From: Thiomargarita sp.
GTDB lineage: Bacteria > Pseudomonadota > Gammaproteobacteria > Beggiatoales > Beggiatoaceae
Direction of reading: 5' to 3'
Assembly: GCA_022729575.1 (NCBI GenBank)
Contig: DZAL01000008.1
Location: 1 to 55,268, forward strand
Length of the DNA stretch: 55,268 nucleotides
A program made the position numbers and the translations under genes. The notes under the pieces are model-generated. The model did not search any database, had not been told where the DNA came from, and saw only the letters and a program-made list of their open reading frames with translations. Shown here piece after piece: positions 1 to 8,714 of this stretch; position 1 is the stretch's first letter; each line of letters begins with the position of its first letter.

Positions 1-242
1 TTACGGAGATGCGGACTGGGCAGCGGTTGTTGACCCAAGTCGAAACAGAAGAGGCTCGACGGCAAGAACAAATCGCGCGGTTGACAGCAGAAGCCCGTGC
101 GACCACGCTGGAAACTGCACGGCAGCAAGAACAAGTCGCACGTTTGGCCGCGGAGGCACACGCACAGGCCGAAGTTACCGCCCGTGTCCAATTAGAAAAA
201 CGCTTACAGGAGTTGGAGCACCTGTTGCAATCTCGGACTTAG
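1..242 (+). CDS. C-terminal end of a coiled-coil protein, possibly Uma2-family endonuclease (partial)
   Basis: The reading frame is open from the left edge of the window (frame 3) and ends at TAG 240-242, so only about 79 C-terminal residues are visible. They form one charged heptad-like coiled coil with a repeated register (EEARRQEQIARLTAEA, then QQEQVARLAAEA). Uma2-family (DUF820) proteins commonly end in this kind of Glu/Arg/Ala-rich helix and are numerous in filamentous sulfur bacteria and cyanobacteria. The catalytic PD-(D/E)XK part, if there is one, lies outside the window. Any coiled-coil protein could look like this, so the family call is tentative. A strong hairpin follows 12 bases after the stop. 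Confidence 0.45.
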   Translation, partial: TEMRTGQRLLTQVETEEARRQEQIARLTAEARATTLETARQQEQVARLAAEAHAQAEVTARVQLEKRLQELEHLLQSRT

Positions 243-253
243 TCAAGAATGAA

Positions 254-309
254 GTTGGAGTCCGGAATTTATTCCGTCCCTGGAAACGGAATAAATTCCG
301 GACTCCAAC
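254..309. repeat. Long inverted repeat between convergent genes
   Basis: Arms of about 24 bases (starting GTTGGAGTCCGGAATTTATT) pair across a short loop, giving a near-perfect hairpin between the stop of the plus-strand gene (242) and the stop of the minus-strand TPS gene (312). The position suits a bidirectional terminator, although there is no U-tract. The outer GTTGGAGTCC/GGACTCCAAC arms recur in the type B elements and in the hairpins near 5578 and 9973, so this belongs to a dispersed palindrome group. Confidence 0.7.
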
Positions 310-311
310 GG

Positions 312-2934
312 CTACCGATGGCATCCCGTCAACCACGCCAGTCGTTGAGTCAATTCCGCTTTTTTCTCTTTGGACCCCGTCGCTTTCGTAAAATTCAGCG
401 GGGCTGGAATCGGGAGGAGAACCGGACTAGGTTTTAAATCGTCAGGTCGGGGTGGACTACCCGCAATCGGATTGAAGGTGAAGCGGCTACGATTGATAAA
501 TTCTTCAAACGACAACTCGGTGCAGGGGCGTGGTAAGAGACCACTCAAGTCGGTAAACGTCGTGGCTAACGCTAATAGACTGCCACTAATTTTTTTCCGC
601 CGGGGAATCAATGACGACTTGGCCATCCAGACCGACTCTGGAGGAGGCACTGACTAGACTGTCGGGCGTTTTCAAAAACTGTTGGGCGACGAGATGGATA
701 TTGCCACCAGATCCTGCATCGGCTTGGGCGACAATGTTACCTTGGTTCATCACGACAAACTGGGGATTGCCAATGGTAATATTGCCACCACTCCCGTGAC
801 CAGTTGCGACACTCGTCGTGATTTCACCGTGGTCAAGATACAGTAACCCGGATAAGCCGGTCAGGTCAATATTACCCCCACCGGCTTGGGTTGCGGCAGT
901 GCTAATGCTACCGTGTTGGGCTAGATGCAGATGAGAGGCTTGCAGATTAATTTGACCTGCCTCACCCAGGCCATAACTCCGAGCGGAGATGGCGGCATCC
1001 CCAGTAATGTCCAAAGAGTCGGTTTGCACGAAGAGATTACCGCCTGGACCCTGATTATACGTGTTGCTAAAAATACCCGTGAGTTGCAGATGCTGATGAC
1101 CGCTTAAGGTCAACTGTTTGGCCTGAATGCGTATTTCACCCCCAATCCCACTCCCACTCCCTGATAGAAAAGCCGTACCAGCATAAAAACCGTTACTGCT
1201 ATTAATTTGGGCACCCTCCGTGAGGAGAAAATTTTCGGCTTGCAGGTTAATACTACTCGTTCTCTCACCCAGACCCATTGAGGAGGCACTAATCACAGCT
1301 TCCTTGGTTAAATGGATAGTCTTGGCGGTCAGGTCCAGTTGTCCACCTGAACCAGACAGGGAAAAACTGGTGATGTTACTTTGGTTATGTTCAAGGCGTA
1401 CTCCAGTGATTGGCGCAACAAAGGTGGAGTTCAGTCGGCCTGACAGAAACAACATGTCTTTTACTTCTAGCCGAATGTTACCCGCTAATCCAGCACGATG
1501 TGCAACGGTCGAAATCATACCACCTTGAATAAGATTGACATTATCCGCATGGATAACGATATCCCCCGCGTCCCCGGTACCCAAACTCGAACTGGTAATG
1601 AACCCGCCTACCATGTCCAGTTGTGGGGTAGTCAAGTCAATTGCACCTCCCCCTAAGCTATTGCCTTCAACCGTGTAGGTAGTGCTGTCAATGAAAGAGG
1701 ACATATCAGTTATCATGATATTATTCACTGGACGACTCCCAACGCTACGACCAGAAATTAAAATGGATTCAGTGGCATTGATAGTGAGATCGCCACTTTT
1801 TGCCAGACCTACTGAACCAGACGTAATACCGGCACCCTCTAGTAAATTAAGCCGCATCACTGCGATGTCAACATCCCCCGCCGTTGCACCCAAAGTTGTA
1901 GTCGCTAAGATAATCCGGCTTGCAGTAAACTCTGGTACTTTGATAGCGATTGATCCACCTTGACCCTGTGTTGACAGTGCTTTGCTGGAACAAGCATTGA
2001 AATAAAATGAGGTGCTGTCCACATTCAATGATTCAGTTAATTTAATATCCATGACTCCCCCTGGGAACTCACCCAACGTATTGGCTTGCAAGGTGCTGTC
2101 GTGCATCTGTAACCGCCCGCCACGAATTTTCAAGTTGCCACTGCCTAAACTACTGGTATCTATCAAGGTACGATTCAATGTGATGTCGCCCCCGCGCCCA
2201 GTCATGGCTAAATCCTCATTCATCAGAACTTCACCAGCAGAACCTATGGCAACCAGACTGATTTGCCCCCCGGTGGTATGAAGTAGAGAACTGGCAAAGG
2301 TAGCGTAAGTATTGGTGTCGTCAAACTGTACGGGGATTGATCCCTGAAACTGTAAATTGCCACCAATGAGGGACAAGGGTTTCATGGGGGGAACTATCAA
2401 GGTGCTATCTTGTGTAGTGATGGTCGCTGGGGTATCTGTCAAGAAACCAAACGCCGCCACCGGGGCCACGGTCAAGAGACTATTATTCGGGGTACGGGCC
2501 TCAAACCGTCCGCCGTCACTTAACCGCAGATAATCCGCGGTACTGGCATGAAAGCCCCCTTGCACATCCAATTTAGCATTAGGGCCAAACATAATTCCAT
2601 ACGGATTGAGAAAATACATATCCGCATTGGGTATCGTCGAGCGTAAGGTGCCATCAATGCTAGACGGATTCCCGCCCGTGACCCGACTGATGATATTTTG
2701 CACGTTATCAGGCCCGCTAAAGGTAGCACTCTCGTGACTTTGCAGATTGAAGTCTTGAAAGCTGTGGAATAAGTTTCCGCCGTGTGGTTGGCCTACGTCG
2801 GCGCCGATTTGATAATCGGGGCCAGGTAAGGCAGCGGCAGGTCCTAAGGAGCCGTCTAAGGTGACTTCGGCAGATAGAGACTGGTAACTTAATAATCCGA
2901 TTATCCAGGGTAAAAACCAACATTTTGATTGCAT
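312..2934 (-). pseudogene. TPS-domain (filamentous haemagglutinin N-terminal) exoprotein, frameshifted near its 3' end
   Basis: This is a two-partner-secretion exoprotein: a signal peptide from M at 2934 (MQSKCWFLPWIIGLL...SLSA), the TPS/haemagglutination domain (DNVQNIISRVTGGNPSSIDG, then NPYGIMFGP, the family's NPNGI-like motif), and a long repetitive beta-helix passenger rich in GGxI/GSGG turns. ATG 2934 is preferred over upstream codons because it places the signal peptide correctly. The frame ends early at about 587 (ending SPAEKN) because an A-run (T-run on the plus strand, 590-596) has 7 bases, where the intact paralogue at 5629-8223 has 6. The next frame continues with the same C-terminus down to TAG 312. 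Without the extra base the product would be about 870 residues, like its paralogue. It could be a decayed gene, a slippage-controlled gene or a homopolymer sequencing error. No TpsB transporter gene is present. Confidence 0.85.
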
Positions 2935-2996
2935 AGATATTCCATAATTTGGAGTTAAAAATAAAAGATAGCCAAGTTTCAAAAATAGTAGTATAC

Positions 2997-3027
2997 TTGA
3001 AAAAATTCTTAATGCTCATAATATAAT
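2997..3027 (+). promoter_or_regulatory. Candidate sigma-70 promoter of the parA cassette
   Basis: TTGAAA (2997-3002) and a perfect TATAAT (3022-3027) are separated by 19 bases, slightly long, in the AT-rich divergent region between the TPS gene (start 2934) and parA (start 3047). A transcript would begin about 12 bases before the parA ATG, leaving almost no leader, which agrees with the lack of a Shine-Dalgarno sequence there. This is inferred from sequence only. Confidence 0.4.
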
Positions 3028-3046
3028 ATCTATTAATATAACATCT

Positions 3047-3952
3047 ATGGCAAAAAATCAACCAACTACTACTAAAAATCCTGAGGGTACTGCGAAAAAA
3101 GTTTCTATCATTAACATGAAAGGAGGTGTGGGTAAAACTACGCTTTCTATCCACCTAGCGTATTATTTGGCCAAGCACAAAAACCAGCGGGTGTTATTGA
3201 TAGACTTAGACCCGCAAGCCAATGCGAGTATCATGGGCATCAAAAAAGTCGACTTGGATAAACATTATAAGGACCGTGATAAAAAGACTACCTTCGATTT
3301 GTTTGTGAATTGGCTGAAACCTTATGGCCCTTTTCCTAAGCCGGAGCCTGCCAAATTAACATTGGAGGAGTATACTTATCGTGCCGTTACCGCAACCACT
3401 GGTAAAGGTTTTTTGGATATTATTCCGTCACATATTGATTTAAGTTCTATTCTAAGAGGTGTCAGCATTGGACCCTATGAATTAGACAACTTTCTGAAAG
3501 ATTCGGACGCTGAAAAGAAATATCAATACATTATCATTGATTGTGCGCCCACTTATTCCGTCTTGACCACTTTAGCGTTGAATGCCACGAAACAGGTATT
3601 AATTCCTATGACTGCCGACCCCTTTAGCATTCATGGCACGGAACTAATGCAGTATGTGTTAGACGAACATCGGCACGATTATGGTATAGAGGTCAAGGTC
3701 ATTGGGGTGGTGTTTACTTTGTGGGAAGACCAAGTTCATGTGCAACAATCTTATGTTGACATTAGGAGAAAATGGACACCTGAACAGATGTTCTCTGCCA
3801 AAATTTCCAAAAACAATCACTATAGAATTCTCAGTGGCAAAAATCTAGGAACTGGCGGAGATATTGACCTCATGTCCTCCCAGTTACATGAAAAGGCAAA
3901 ACAAGAATTTAGGAACCTTGTAGAAGAATTTTTGCAGAAAATGGGAGCATAA
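3047..3952 (+). CDS. ParA/Soj-family P-loop ATPase
   Basis: The 301-residue protein has an N-terminal deviant Walker A motif (MKGGVGKTT, about residues 24-32), a Walker A' motif (LLIDLDPQANAS) and a Walker B region (YIIIDCAPTYSVLT), diagnostic of ParA/MinD-type ATPases that move cargo over the nucleoid or a membrane. The N-terminal 18 residues are polar and have no helix-turn-helix, as in short (type Ib/Soj-like) ParAs. An insertion of roughly 60 residues after Walker A' (around KHYKDRDKKTTFDLF) is longer than in typical Soj. No ParB, ParG or parS-like site is seen. Instead, two unrecognised genes follow with a 3-base gap and then a 4-base overlap, implying one operon. The start is the first in-frame ATG; no Shine-Dalgarno is visible. 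Cargo and function are unknown. Confidence 0.9.
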   Translation: MAKNQPTTTKNPEGTAKKVSIINMKGGVGKTTLSIHLAYYLAKHKNQRVLLIDLDPQANASIMGIKKVDLDKHYKDRDKKTTFDLFVNWLKPYGPFPKPEPAKLTLEEYTYRAVTATTGKGFLDIIPSHIDLSSILRGVSIGPYELDNFLKDSDAEKKYQYIIIDCAPTYSVLTTLALNATKQVLIPMTADPFSIHGTELMQYVLDEHRHDYGIEVKVIGVVFTLWEDQVHVQQSYVDIRRKWTPEQMFSAKISKNNHYRILSGKNLGTGGDIDLMSSQLHEKAKQEFRNLVEEFLQKMGA

Positions 3953-3955
3953 AGT

Positions 3956-4492
3956 ATGCTAGACCAACAATTGAAAACCCTAAAAATCACGTTTGTACAC
4001 CTCAACCCAGTCGAACAACAAGACTGTGAAGAGGTGTTGAAGACTTTAATTCGGTTGATGGAAGAGAGTACCAAAGCTCAGAAACCTTATCTAAAAGAGG
4101 TCAGAAGGTATTTGTCGAGTAAATTTAACCGGGAACAACACAATAATGAACCACTGGATTTGTTTAAACTAAGAAGCCTCCTGGTGCATCGCCACCAATA
4201 TCCATTGGAGTATCATGAACAAGTGAGTCAAATCATTTGGGCAATGTTACCTGGACTGAGATATTTTGAAACCATCGAGTACCTTAACAATTTTCTGGGT
4301 AATACCTTACATAAAACGGTTGCAAATTTTGATAAAATTTCCACCAAACCTGAATTGGTAGCAGCCTATAAAAGATTATATGAGGCATTTGACCGTACCA
4401 AACAAGAACAGGTGATGAAAGATTTAGCTACCAGTATTTTGATAGCGGCACAACGCGACGAACTGAAACAGTTTAACGAGATTATGAAATGA
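3956..4492 (+). CDS. Hypothetical protein, second gene of the ParA cassette
   Basis: I do not recognise this 178-residue protein. It is predicted to be almost wholly helical, charged and soluble, with no signal peptide, membrane segment or obvious catalytic motif. A central arginine/histidine-rich stretch (LRSLLVHRHQYPLEYHEQ) stands out. The ATG lies only 3 bases after the parA stop, with GGGAG 8 bases upstream inside the end of parA, so translation is probably coupled. Its stop overlaps the start of the next gene (ATGA). The tight spacing suggests it works with the ParA-like ATPase, perhaps as an adaptor between ATPase and cargo. That role is inferred from position only. Confidence 0.8.
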   Translation: MLDQQLKTLKITFVHLNPVEQQDCEEVLKTLIRLMEESTKAQKPYLKEVRRYLSSKFNREQHNNEPLDLFKLRSLLVHRHQYPLEYHEQVSQIIWAMLPGLRYFETIEYLNNFLGNTLHKTVANFDKISTKPELVAAYKRLYEAFDRTKQEQVMKDLATSILIAAQRDELKQFNEIMK

Positions 4493-5415
4493 AGATTCCT
4501 TATTTGAATAAAATCATCAAAACTAGCTTTGACCGTTACTTGGATGATTTAACTAGAACTTTACAGCAACATAGTCAAGTTCAACCCTCTCGTGTGGAAG
4601 CGTGTTTTAAACACACTTATCCCTTGTTTGTCCTCATTGAAGCGTTGTATGATTCCGACTACTTGGTGAATCCTACTCAGCAAATCTTATTAGCAGAAGC
4701 CATAGCCGAGGGTGATAAATCAATGGTGGCTAAAATAGTGAGAACGATTGGCCTTAAGGGAGTTAAGGAGGAAGCTAGACTGCTTAGACAAGCTGTTATA
4801 AAACAACAATTTACACCTTATTTAAGCGAACTTTATTCAGACACCTTAATGCTGTTGAACCATTTCTATTTGAATAATTACCGCGGCTGTTATATTTCTC
4901 TGAGAAATATTTTGGAAGACTTGTATCGGCATCTTTACTATAAGGACCACCTCCAAGAATTTTGGATAGTCAATGCTGAAAATGGTTATGAAGAATTTAC
5001 TTTGAAACTAACTCCGCAATTCTTCAGAGAATATCTAACCAGAACGACTTTTCTCAAGATGTTATCAGGTTATAATCGGTATTTTGAAACTGCCACTGAA
5101 CCAGGTGACCAAAAAACCGGAGAGAATCTGTTTGATTGGAATGAGGACTTATACAAAAAAGCCTCTTACTATGTCCATGCGGGCGCTATCACTTACATGA
5201 GTGGCTTTGAGAAACCTTCTGATTTACAATTTGACGAACATAACTCCAAATCAGTTACTAGCCTCACTAAGGAAGTGATGACTCTGGCGACCATCTTTTT
5301 AATTGGTGCTCATCGTGCCCATTGTTTAAAATTCAATGGTTGTACCAAGTCTCTCATTTTGGAGAGTTTTGAACCATCCGTAAAACATAATTTTAGAAGA
5401 GAGATGAATGTCTAA
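4489..5415 (+). CDS. Hypothetical helical protein, third gene of the ParA cassette (weak HEPN-like resemblance)
   Basis: A 308-residue soluble, helix-rich protein that I cannot assign. Its start overlaps the previous stop by 4 bases (ATGA). Residues about 128-160 (YRGCYISLRNILEDLYRHLY) resemble the helix found in HEPN/DUF5677-like proteins, and R147 to H154 gives an R-x6-H pattern. A later ASYYVHAG segment resembles the histidine-bearing helix of the same broad group. These similarities are short and could be chance. If real, the cassette would pair a ParA-type ATPase with a possible RNase-fold protein. The sequence by eye is as AT-rich as the rest of the cassette, and more so than the flanking TPS genes. 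Confidence 0.78.
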   Translation: MKIPYLNKIIKTSFDRYLDDLTRTLQQHSQVQPSRVEACFKHTYPLFVLIEALYDSDYLVNPTQQILLAEAIAEGDKSMVAKIVRTIGLKGVKEEARLLRQAVIKQQFTPYLSELYSDTLMLLNHFYLNNYRGCYISLRNILEDLYRHLYYKDHLQEFWIVNAENGYEEFTLKLTPQFFREYLTRTTFLKMLSGYNRYFETATEPGDQKTGENLFDWNEDLYKKASYYVHAGAITYMSGFEKPSDLQFDEHNSKSVTSLTKEVMTLATIFLIGAHRAHCLKFNGCTKSLILESFEPSVKHNFRREMNV

Positions 5416-5478
5416 CAGGTATCCTCGCTTGCCACCGGCTAATGGTCGTCCAAATAACTGGACTAGAGGTGTCAGCCG

Positions 5479-5497
5479 CAATGCCATTAAGTTAAGG
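5479..5497. repeat. Solo end of a type B miniature element
   Basis: The 19 bases starting CAATGCCATTAAGTTAAGG match the terminal inverted repeat of the type B elements found elsewhere (for example 31871). No partner end lies within 150 bases, so this is a remnant of a deleted copy between the ParA cassette and the second TPS gene. Confidence 0.6.
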
Positions 5498-5502
5498 TTG
5501 TT

Positions 5503-5575
5503 ACTCCCCCATCAATATTGGATGGATTCCCTCCCGTGACTCGACCAATAATAATGAGTGTGACGAGAGATAAAG
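5503..5575 (-). pseudogene. Remnant of a TPS-domain gene (5' fragments)
   Basis: Read on the minus strand, about 5503-5553 encodes a decayed IIGRVTGGNPSNIDG, clearly the TPS-domain motif ISRVTGGNPSSIDG of the intact genes. About 5553-5575 resembles the signal-peptide-coding region of the gene starting at 8223 (shared gagtgtgacgag). The DNA between these motifs in the intact gene is missing. This is a third, internally deleted TPS copy lying just downstream of the intact gene's stop, so the locus has undergone repeated duplication and deletion. Confidence 0.6.
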
Positions 5576-5577
5576 TA

Positions 5578-5616
5578 GCGTAGGTTGGAGTTCGCTTCGC
5601 TCACTCCAACCTACGC
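5578..5616. repeat. Inverted repeat next to the TPS gene stop
   Basis: Perfect 14-base arms (GCGTAGGTTGGAGT and its complement) enclose an 11-base loop, 13 bases beyond the stop of the minus-strand TPS gene. The paralogue at 312 has a different hairpin (254-309) at the equivalent place, so both genes have acquired a 3' hairpin. It may serve as a transcript end, although it lacks a U-tract. Confidence 0.7.
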
Positions 5617-5628
5617 GGGCTCCAAGGG

Positions 5629-8223
5629 CTACCGATGACATCCCGTCAACCACGCCAGTCGTTGAGTCAATTCCGCCTTGTTCGCTTTGGACCCTGTCGC
5701 TTTCGTAAAATTCGGCGCGGCTGTAGTCGGGAGGAGAAGCGAACTAGGTTTTAAATCATCAGGTCGGGGTGAACTACCTACAATCGGATTGAAGGTAAAG
5801 CGACTACGATTGATAAATTCTTCAAACGACAACTCGGTGCAGAAGCCTGGTAATAAACCACTCACCTCGGTAAACGTCGTGCCTAACGCCAACAGACTGC
5901 CACTAATTTTTTCCGCCGGCGACTCAATGACGACTTGGCCATCCAGACCTAATCTGGAAGAGGCACTGATTAAACTGTCGGGCGTGTTGAGGAACTGTTG
6001 GGCGACGATATGGATATTGCCACCGTGTCCAGCGTCGGCTTGGGCGATGATTTGGCCCTGGTTCATCACGACAAACTGAGGATGGTCAATGGTAATATTT
6101 CCTCCAGAACCAATGCCGCTACGAACGCTAGTCGTAATCTGACCTTGTTGCAAATTTAGCAAGAACGACGGATTGATCACTAGATTACCCCCCACTGCTT
6201 GCATCGCCGCAGAGGTAATTTCACCCCCTTGAGAGAGATGAATTTCGTTGGCCTTGATATGAATATCGCCGGCGTTACCACTACCCAAACTATTGGCGGT
6301 GATAGTCCCACTGTCGCGTAATATCAGACGATTCGCTTGTAAATCAATACTGCCGCCCTGACCAGATAAAAAAGTATTCGTGGCAATACTACTGGGATAA
6401 AGTGGGTTACGTCCTTCAATGACAATGTCTTCCTTAGCGGTTACGGTAAGATTTCCGCCATTGCCAGTGGCAAGAAACAGTTTTCCTCCTAAGACAGTAC
6501 CACTACTGTTGGTTAGAATCCCCCCGTCTTGCAAATACAAATTGTCCACGCTAATGGTCATGACACCCGCATTACCAACGCCCAGGGTGGTCGAACCAAC
6601 ACTAGCATAGTCACTGATAATCAAGTTTTTGGCTGTGATTTCTAATAAACCACCCTTGCCATTTCCCAGAGTGATCGGGCCTATGCCACTTTGCATATTA
6701 TAAAGTACCAGTGGACCTTCTGCGATAAATCCAGGTCGAAACCCAGAAAGTTTCAAGGTATCGCTGACATTCAATTTAATTTCACCACTGTCCCCAGTGG
6801 CTTGCGATAAAACAACAGACGATATGACACCCCCATTAAGAAGTTCCATAACACGGGTATTAATTCTGACCGTACCCCCATGACCCTGACCCAGAATATT
6901 AGAAGCGATAAAGCCACCGGCCAGTTTTAAAGAGGGGGTGTCAATGGTGATATGACCGCCCTCGCCACTGCCAAAATTACTGGTTAGAATGGCTGTTATA
7001 GCGTTTCTGCCAGTTTCTTCTGCTGTGGTAAACACCCGTGGGTCAATTAATTCCAAGCGGTCGGTGGCCTTGATATTAATCTGGCCGCCGACACCGCTAC
7101 TAAAGGAATAACTCACTATTCCAGTAGCCTCGCCCAAAGACAGTTGCTGAGTTTGAATGTCAAGGTTTCCCCCATTGCCTTCACCTCTGGTACTGACATC
7201 GATGAGAACTTGACGCATTTCCAAACGGGGGACGCGGATCGCAACGTCACCGGCCTGACCCGTGGCAAAGGTATCGCTGATAATTCCAGGTACGTCTATA
7301 TAGTCCGCTTGTTGATATCCAGAGAGGCCCTCACTGGTCATCGTCATCGAGTCACGGAGTTCAATATCAATGCCCTTGCCCGGGTCTTGACCATAGTTAT
7401 GTGCGTGAATCCGTGAATCCGTCATCAAAAATTGCCCGCCACGAATACTAATACCCCCCGCTGGCGAACCGCTGGTCTCAACTCGCGCATTTTCCATTTG
7501 AATTTGCCCAAGTTGTGAGAAGTGGGAAGTATCAGGAATCCACGCATCCAAGCGCTCCACTGTAGCGGTCACTTCACCGGGTGATGCCACACTGACTAAG
7601 TTAATCCGCCCACTCTCGGCAGTGAGTTGCGCCTGGTTTAAAGTTAAATTACCCCCCATTAAGGAGAAATCGGTGTGTGGAGCAACGGCTAATTGACTAC
7701 CCTGTACTTGAATATCCGCCGGGGACTCTAAAAAACCGAAGGCGGTCGGTGGGGCAATCGTCAACAAACTATTACTTGGTTGCCGGGCATCAAATCGTCC
7801 CCCATCCTGCAACCGCAAATAATCCGCCGTACTAGCATGAAATCCGCCTTGTACATCTAACTTGGCAGTCGGACCAAACATGATACCGTAGGGATTGAGA
7901 AAATACAGGTCGGCATTGGGTATGGTTGAACGCAAGGTGCCGTCAATACTGGATGGATTTCCACCCGTCACGCGACTGATGATATTTTGCACGTTATCTG
8001 GTCCGCTAAAGGTCGCACTTTCGTGACTTTGCAAATTAAAGTCTTGAAAGCTGTGAAAGAGGTTGCCACCGTGTGGTTGGCCTAAATCGGCACCGATTTG
8101 GTAATTGGGGCCAGGGAGGGTACCAGCGTGTCCTAAGGTGCCGTCTAAGGTGACTTGGGCATGAGCATTGGCGGAAACGAATAGAGTGAGTGTGACGAGG
8201 TGTAAGGTGGGGCGTTTTTTCAT
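5629..8223 (-). CDS. TPS-domain (filamentous haemagglutinin N-terminal) exoprotein, intact
   Basis: An 864-residue secreted beta-helical adhesin-like protein, predicted to be exported by Sec and then through a TpsB (Omp85-type) pore. Residues 1-22 are a classic signal peptide (MKKRPTLHLVTLTLFVSANAHA, cut after AHA). The TPS domain follows (NLFHSFQDFNL, NIISRVTGGNPSSIDG, NPYGIMFGP), then a passenger of repeated GGxIxI-type strands up to about residue 760. The C-terminal about 100 residues (from SPAEKISGSLLALG to AWLTGCHR) are nearly identical to the shifted frame of the paralogue at 312-2934, while the central passenger differs. This is a usual pattern for TPS adhesin families, with conserved secretion ends and a variable middle. 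Function in attachment or competition is inferred from the family; no partner transporter gene is present. Confidence 0.9.
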   Translation of the reverse strand: MKKRPTLHLVTLTLFVSANAHAQVTLDGTLGHAGTLPGPNYQIGADLGQPHGGNLFHSFQDFNLQSHESATFSGPDNVQNIISRVTGGNPSSIDGTLRSTIPNADLYFLNPYGIMFGPTAKLDVQGGFHASTADYLRLQDGGRFDARQPSNSLLTIAPPTAFGFLESPADIQVQGSQLAVAPHTDFSLMGGNLTLNQAQLTAESGRINLVSVASPGEVTATVERLDAWIPDTSHFSQLGQIQMENARVETSGSPAGGISIRGGQFLMTDSRIHAHNYGQDPGKGIDIELRDSMTMTSEGLSGYQQADYIDVPGIISDTFATGQAGDVAIRVPRLEMRQVLIDVSTRGEGNGGNLDIQTQQLSLGEATGIVSYSFSSGVGGQINIKATDRLELIDPRVFTTAEETGRNAITAILTSNFGSGEGGHITIDTPSLKLAGGFIASNILGQGHGGTVRINTRVMELLNGGVISSVVLSQATGDSGEIKLNVSDTLKLSGFRPGFIAEGPLVLYNMQSGIGPITLGNGKGGLLEITAKNLIISDYASVGSTTLGVGNAGVMTISVDNLYLQDGGILTNSSGTVLGGKLFLATGNGGNLTVTAKEDIVIEGRNPLYPSSIATNTFLSGQGGSIDLQANRLILRDSGTITANSLGSGNAGDIHIKANEIHLSQGGEITSAAMQAVGGNLVINPSFLLNLQQGQITTSVRSGIGSGGNITIDHPQFVVMNQGQIIAQADAGHGGNIHIVAQQFLNTPDSLISASSRLGLDGQVVIESPAEKISGSLLALGTTFTEVSGLLPGFCTELSFEEFINRSRFTFNPIVGSSPRPDDLKPSSLLLPTTAAPNFTKATGSKANKAELTQRLAWLTGCHR

Positions 8224-8299
8224 AGATATTTAATCTTCTTAATTGGAAGGTGAAAGGCGGATTATACCCCATGTTTTTCCGGAACAAAAAATTGGTTTT

Positions 8300-8471
8300 A
8301 GATTTGACAACTTGTCGAAAGTTGTCAAATCTTGGAACTTGGTTTTAGATTTGACAACTTGTCGAAAGTTGTCAAATCTTGGAACTTGGTTTTAGATTTG
8401 ACAACTTGTCGAAAGTTGTCAAATCTTGGCCCGTGTTTAGATTTGACAACTTTTCGAAAGTTGTCAAATCT
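8300..8471. repeat. PAL33 palindrome array, 4 copies
   Basis: Four 33-bp palindromes at 8300, 8347, 8394 and 8439. The first three have a 47-bp period and the centre variant CTTGTCGAAAG; the fourth has CTTTTCGAAAG. The array lies upstream of the TPS gene starting at 8223 and beyond the tRNA terminator. Changes are confined to the loop and spacers while the stem is kept, so structure or protein binding seems to be maintained. Confidence 0.9.
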
Positions 8472-8519
8472 TGGAACTATTAGGAAAGTTGACTCTCCCA
8501 TTAAGGTAAAGCCGAGACG

Positions 8520-8564
8520 CAAAAAAATAGCCAACTTTTCCATTTTCAGAAAAAAATTGGCTAT
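8520..8564 (-). terminator. Rho-independent terminator of tRNA-Pro
   Basis: On the minus strand, ATAGCCAA pairs with TTGGCTAT. The stem extends by four A-T pairs beyond one mismatch, and a run of seven T follows the stem. It lies about 52 bases after the tRNA 3' end and is the clearest intrinsic terminator in the window. Confidence 0.75.
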
Positions 8565-8615
8565 CAGAAGGAGGTGGGAAGTAATGAGGGATATTATTAT
8601 GGTAAATGGCTAAAT

Positions 8616-8692
8616 TGGTCGGGGTGAGAGGATTTGAACCTCCGGCCTTTGCTTCCCGAAAGCAACGCTCCACCAGACTGAGCTACACCCCG
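8616..8692 (-). tRNA. tRNA-Pro (anticodon CGG)
   Basis: The minus strand folds as a full cloverleaf: acceptor CGGGGTG/CACCCCG, D arm GCTC...GAGC, anticodon stem TTGCT/AGCAA around loop TTCGGGA (anticodon CGG, codon CCG), variable loop AGGCC and T arm with TTCAAAT. A discriminator A and an encoded CCA are at 8616-8619. The length is 77 bases including CCA. It is flanked by PAL33 arrays on both sides. The nearest palindrome places a TTGACA/AAATCT pair so that a transcript would start about 16 bases before the mature 5' end. Confidence 0.95.
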
Positions 8693-8714
8693 TTTAAATC
8701 TTTTCAAGGTGCCA

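Noticed and set aside
586..650. Programmed ribosomal frameshifting in the first TPS gene
   Set aside because: The A-run could be slippery, but the paralogue encodes the full protein in one frame with a shorter run and no conserved stimulatory structure is seen; mutation or error is simpler.
8590..8619. Nine-residue leader peptide (MRDIIMVNG) with a perfect AGGAGG site
   Set aside because: It lies antisense between the tRNA-Pro and its terminator, no plus-strand gene follows, and the match is short enough to be chance.
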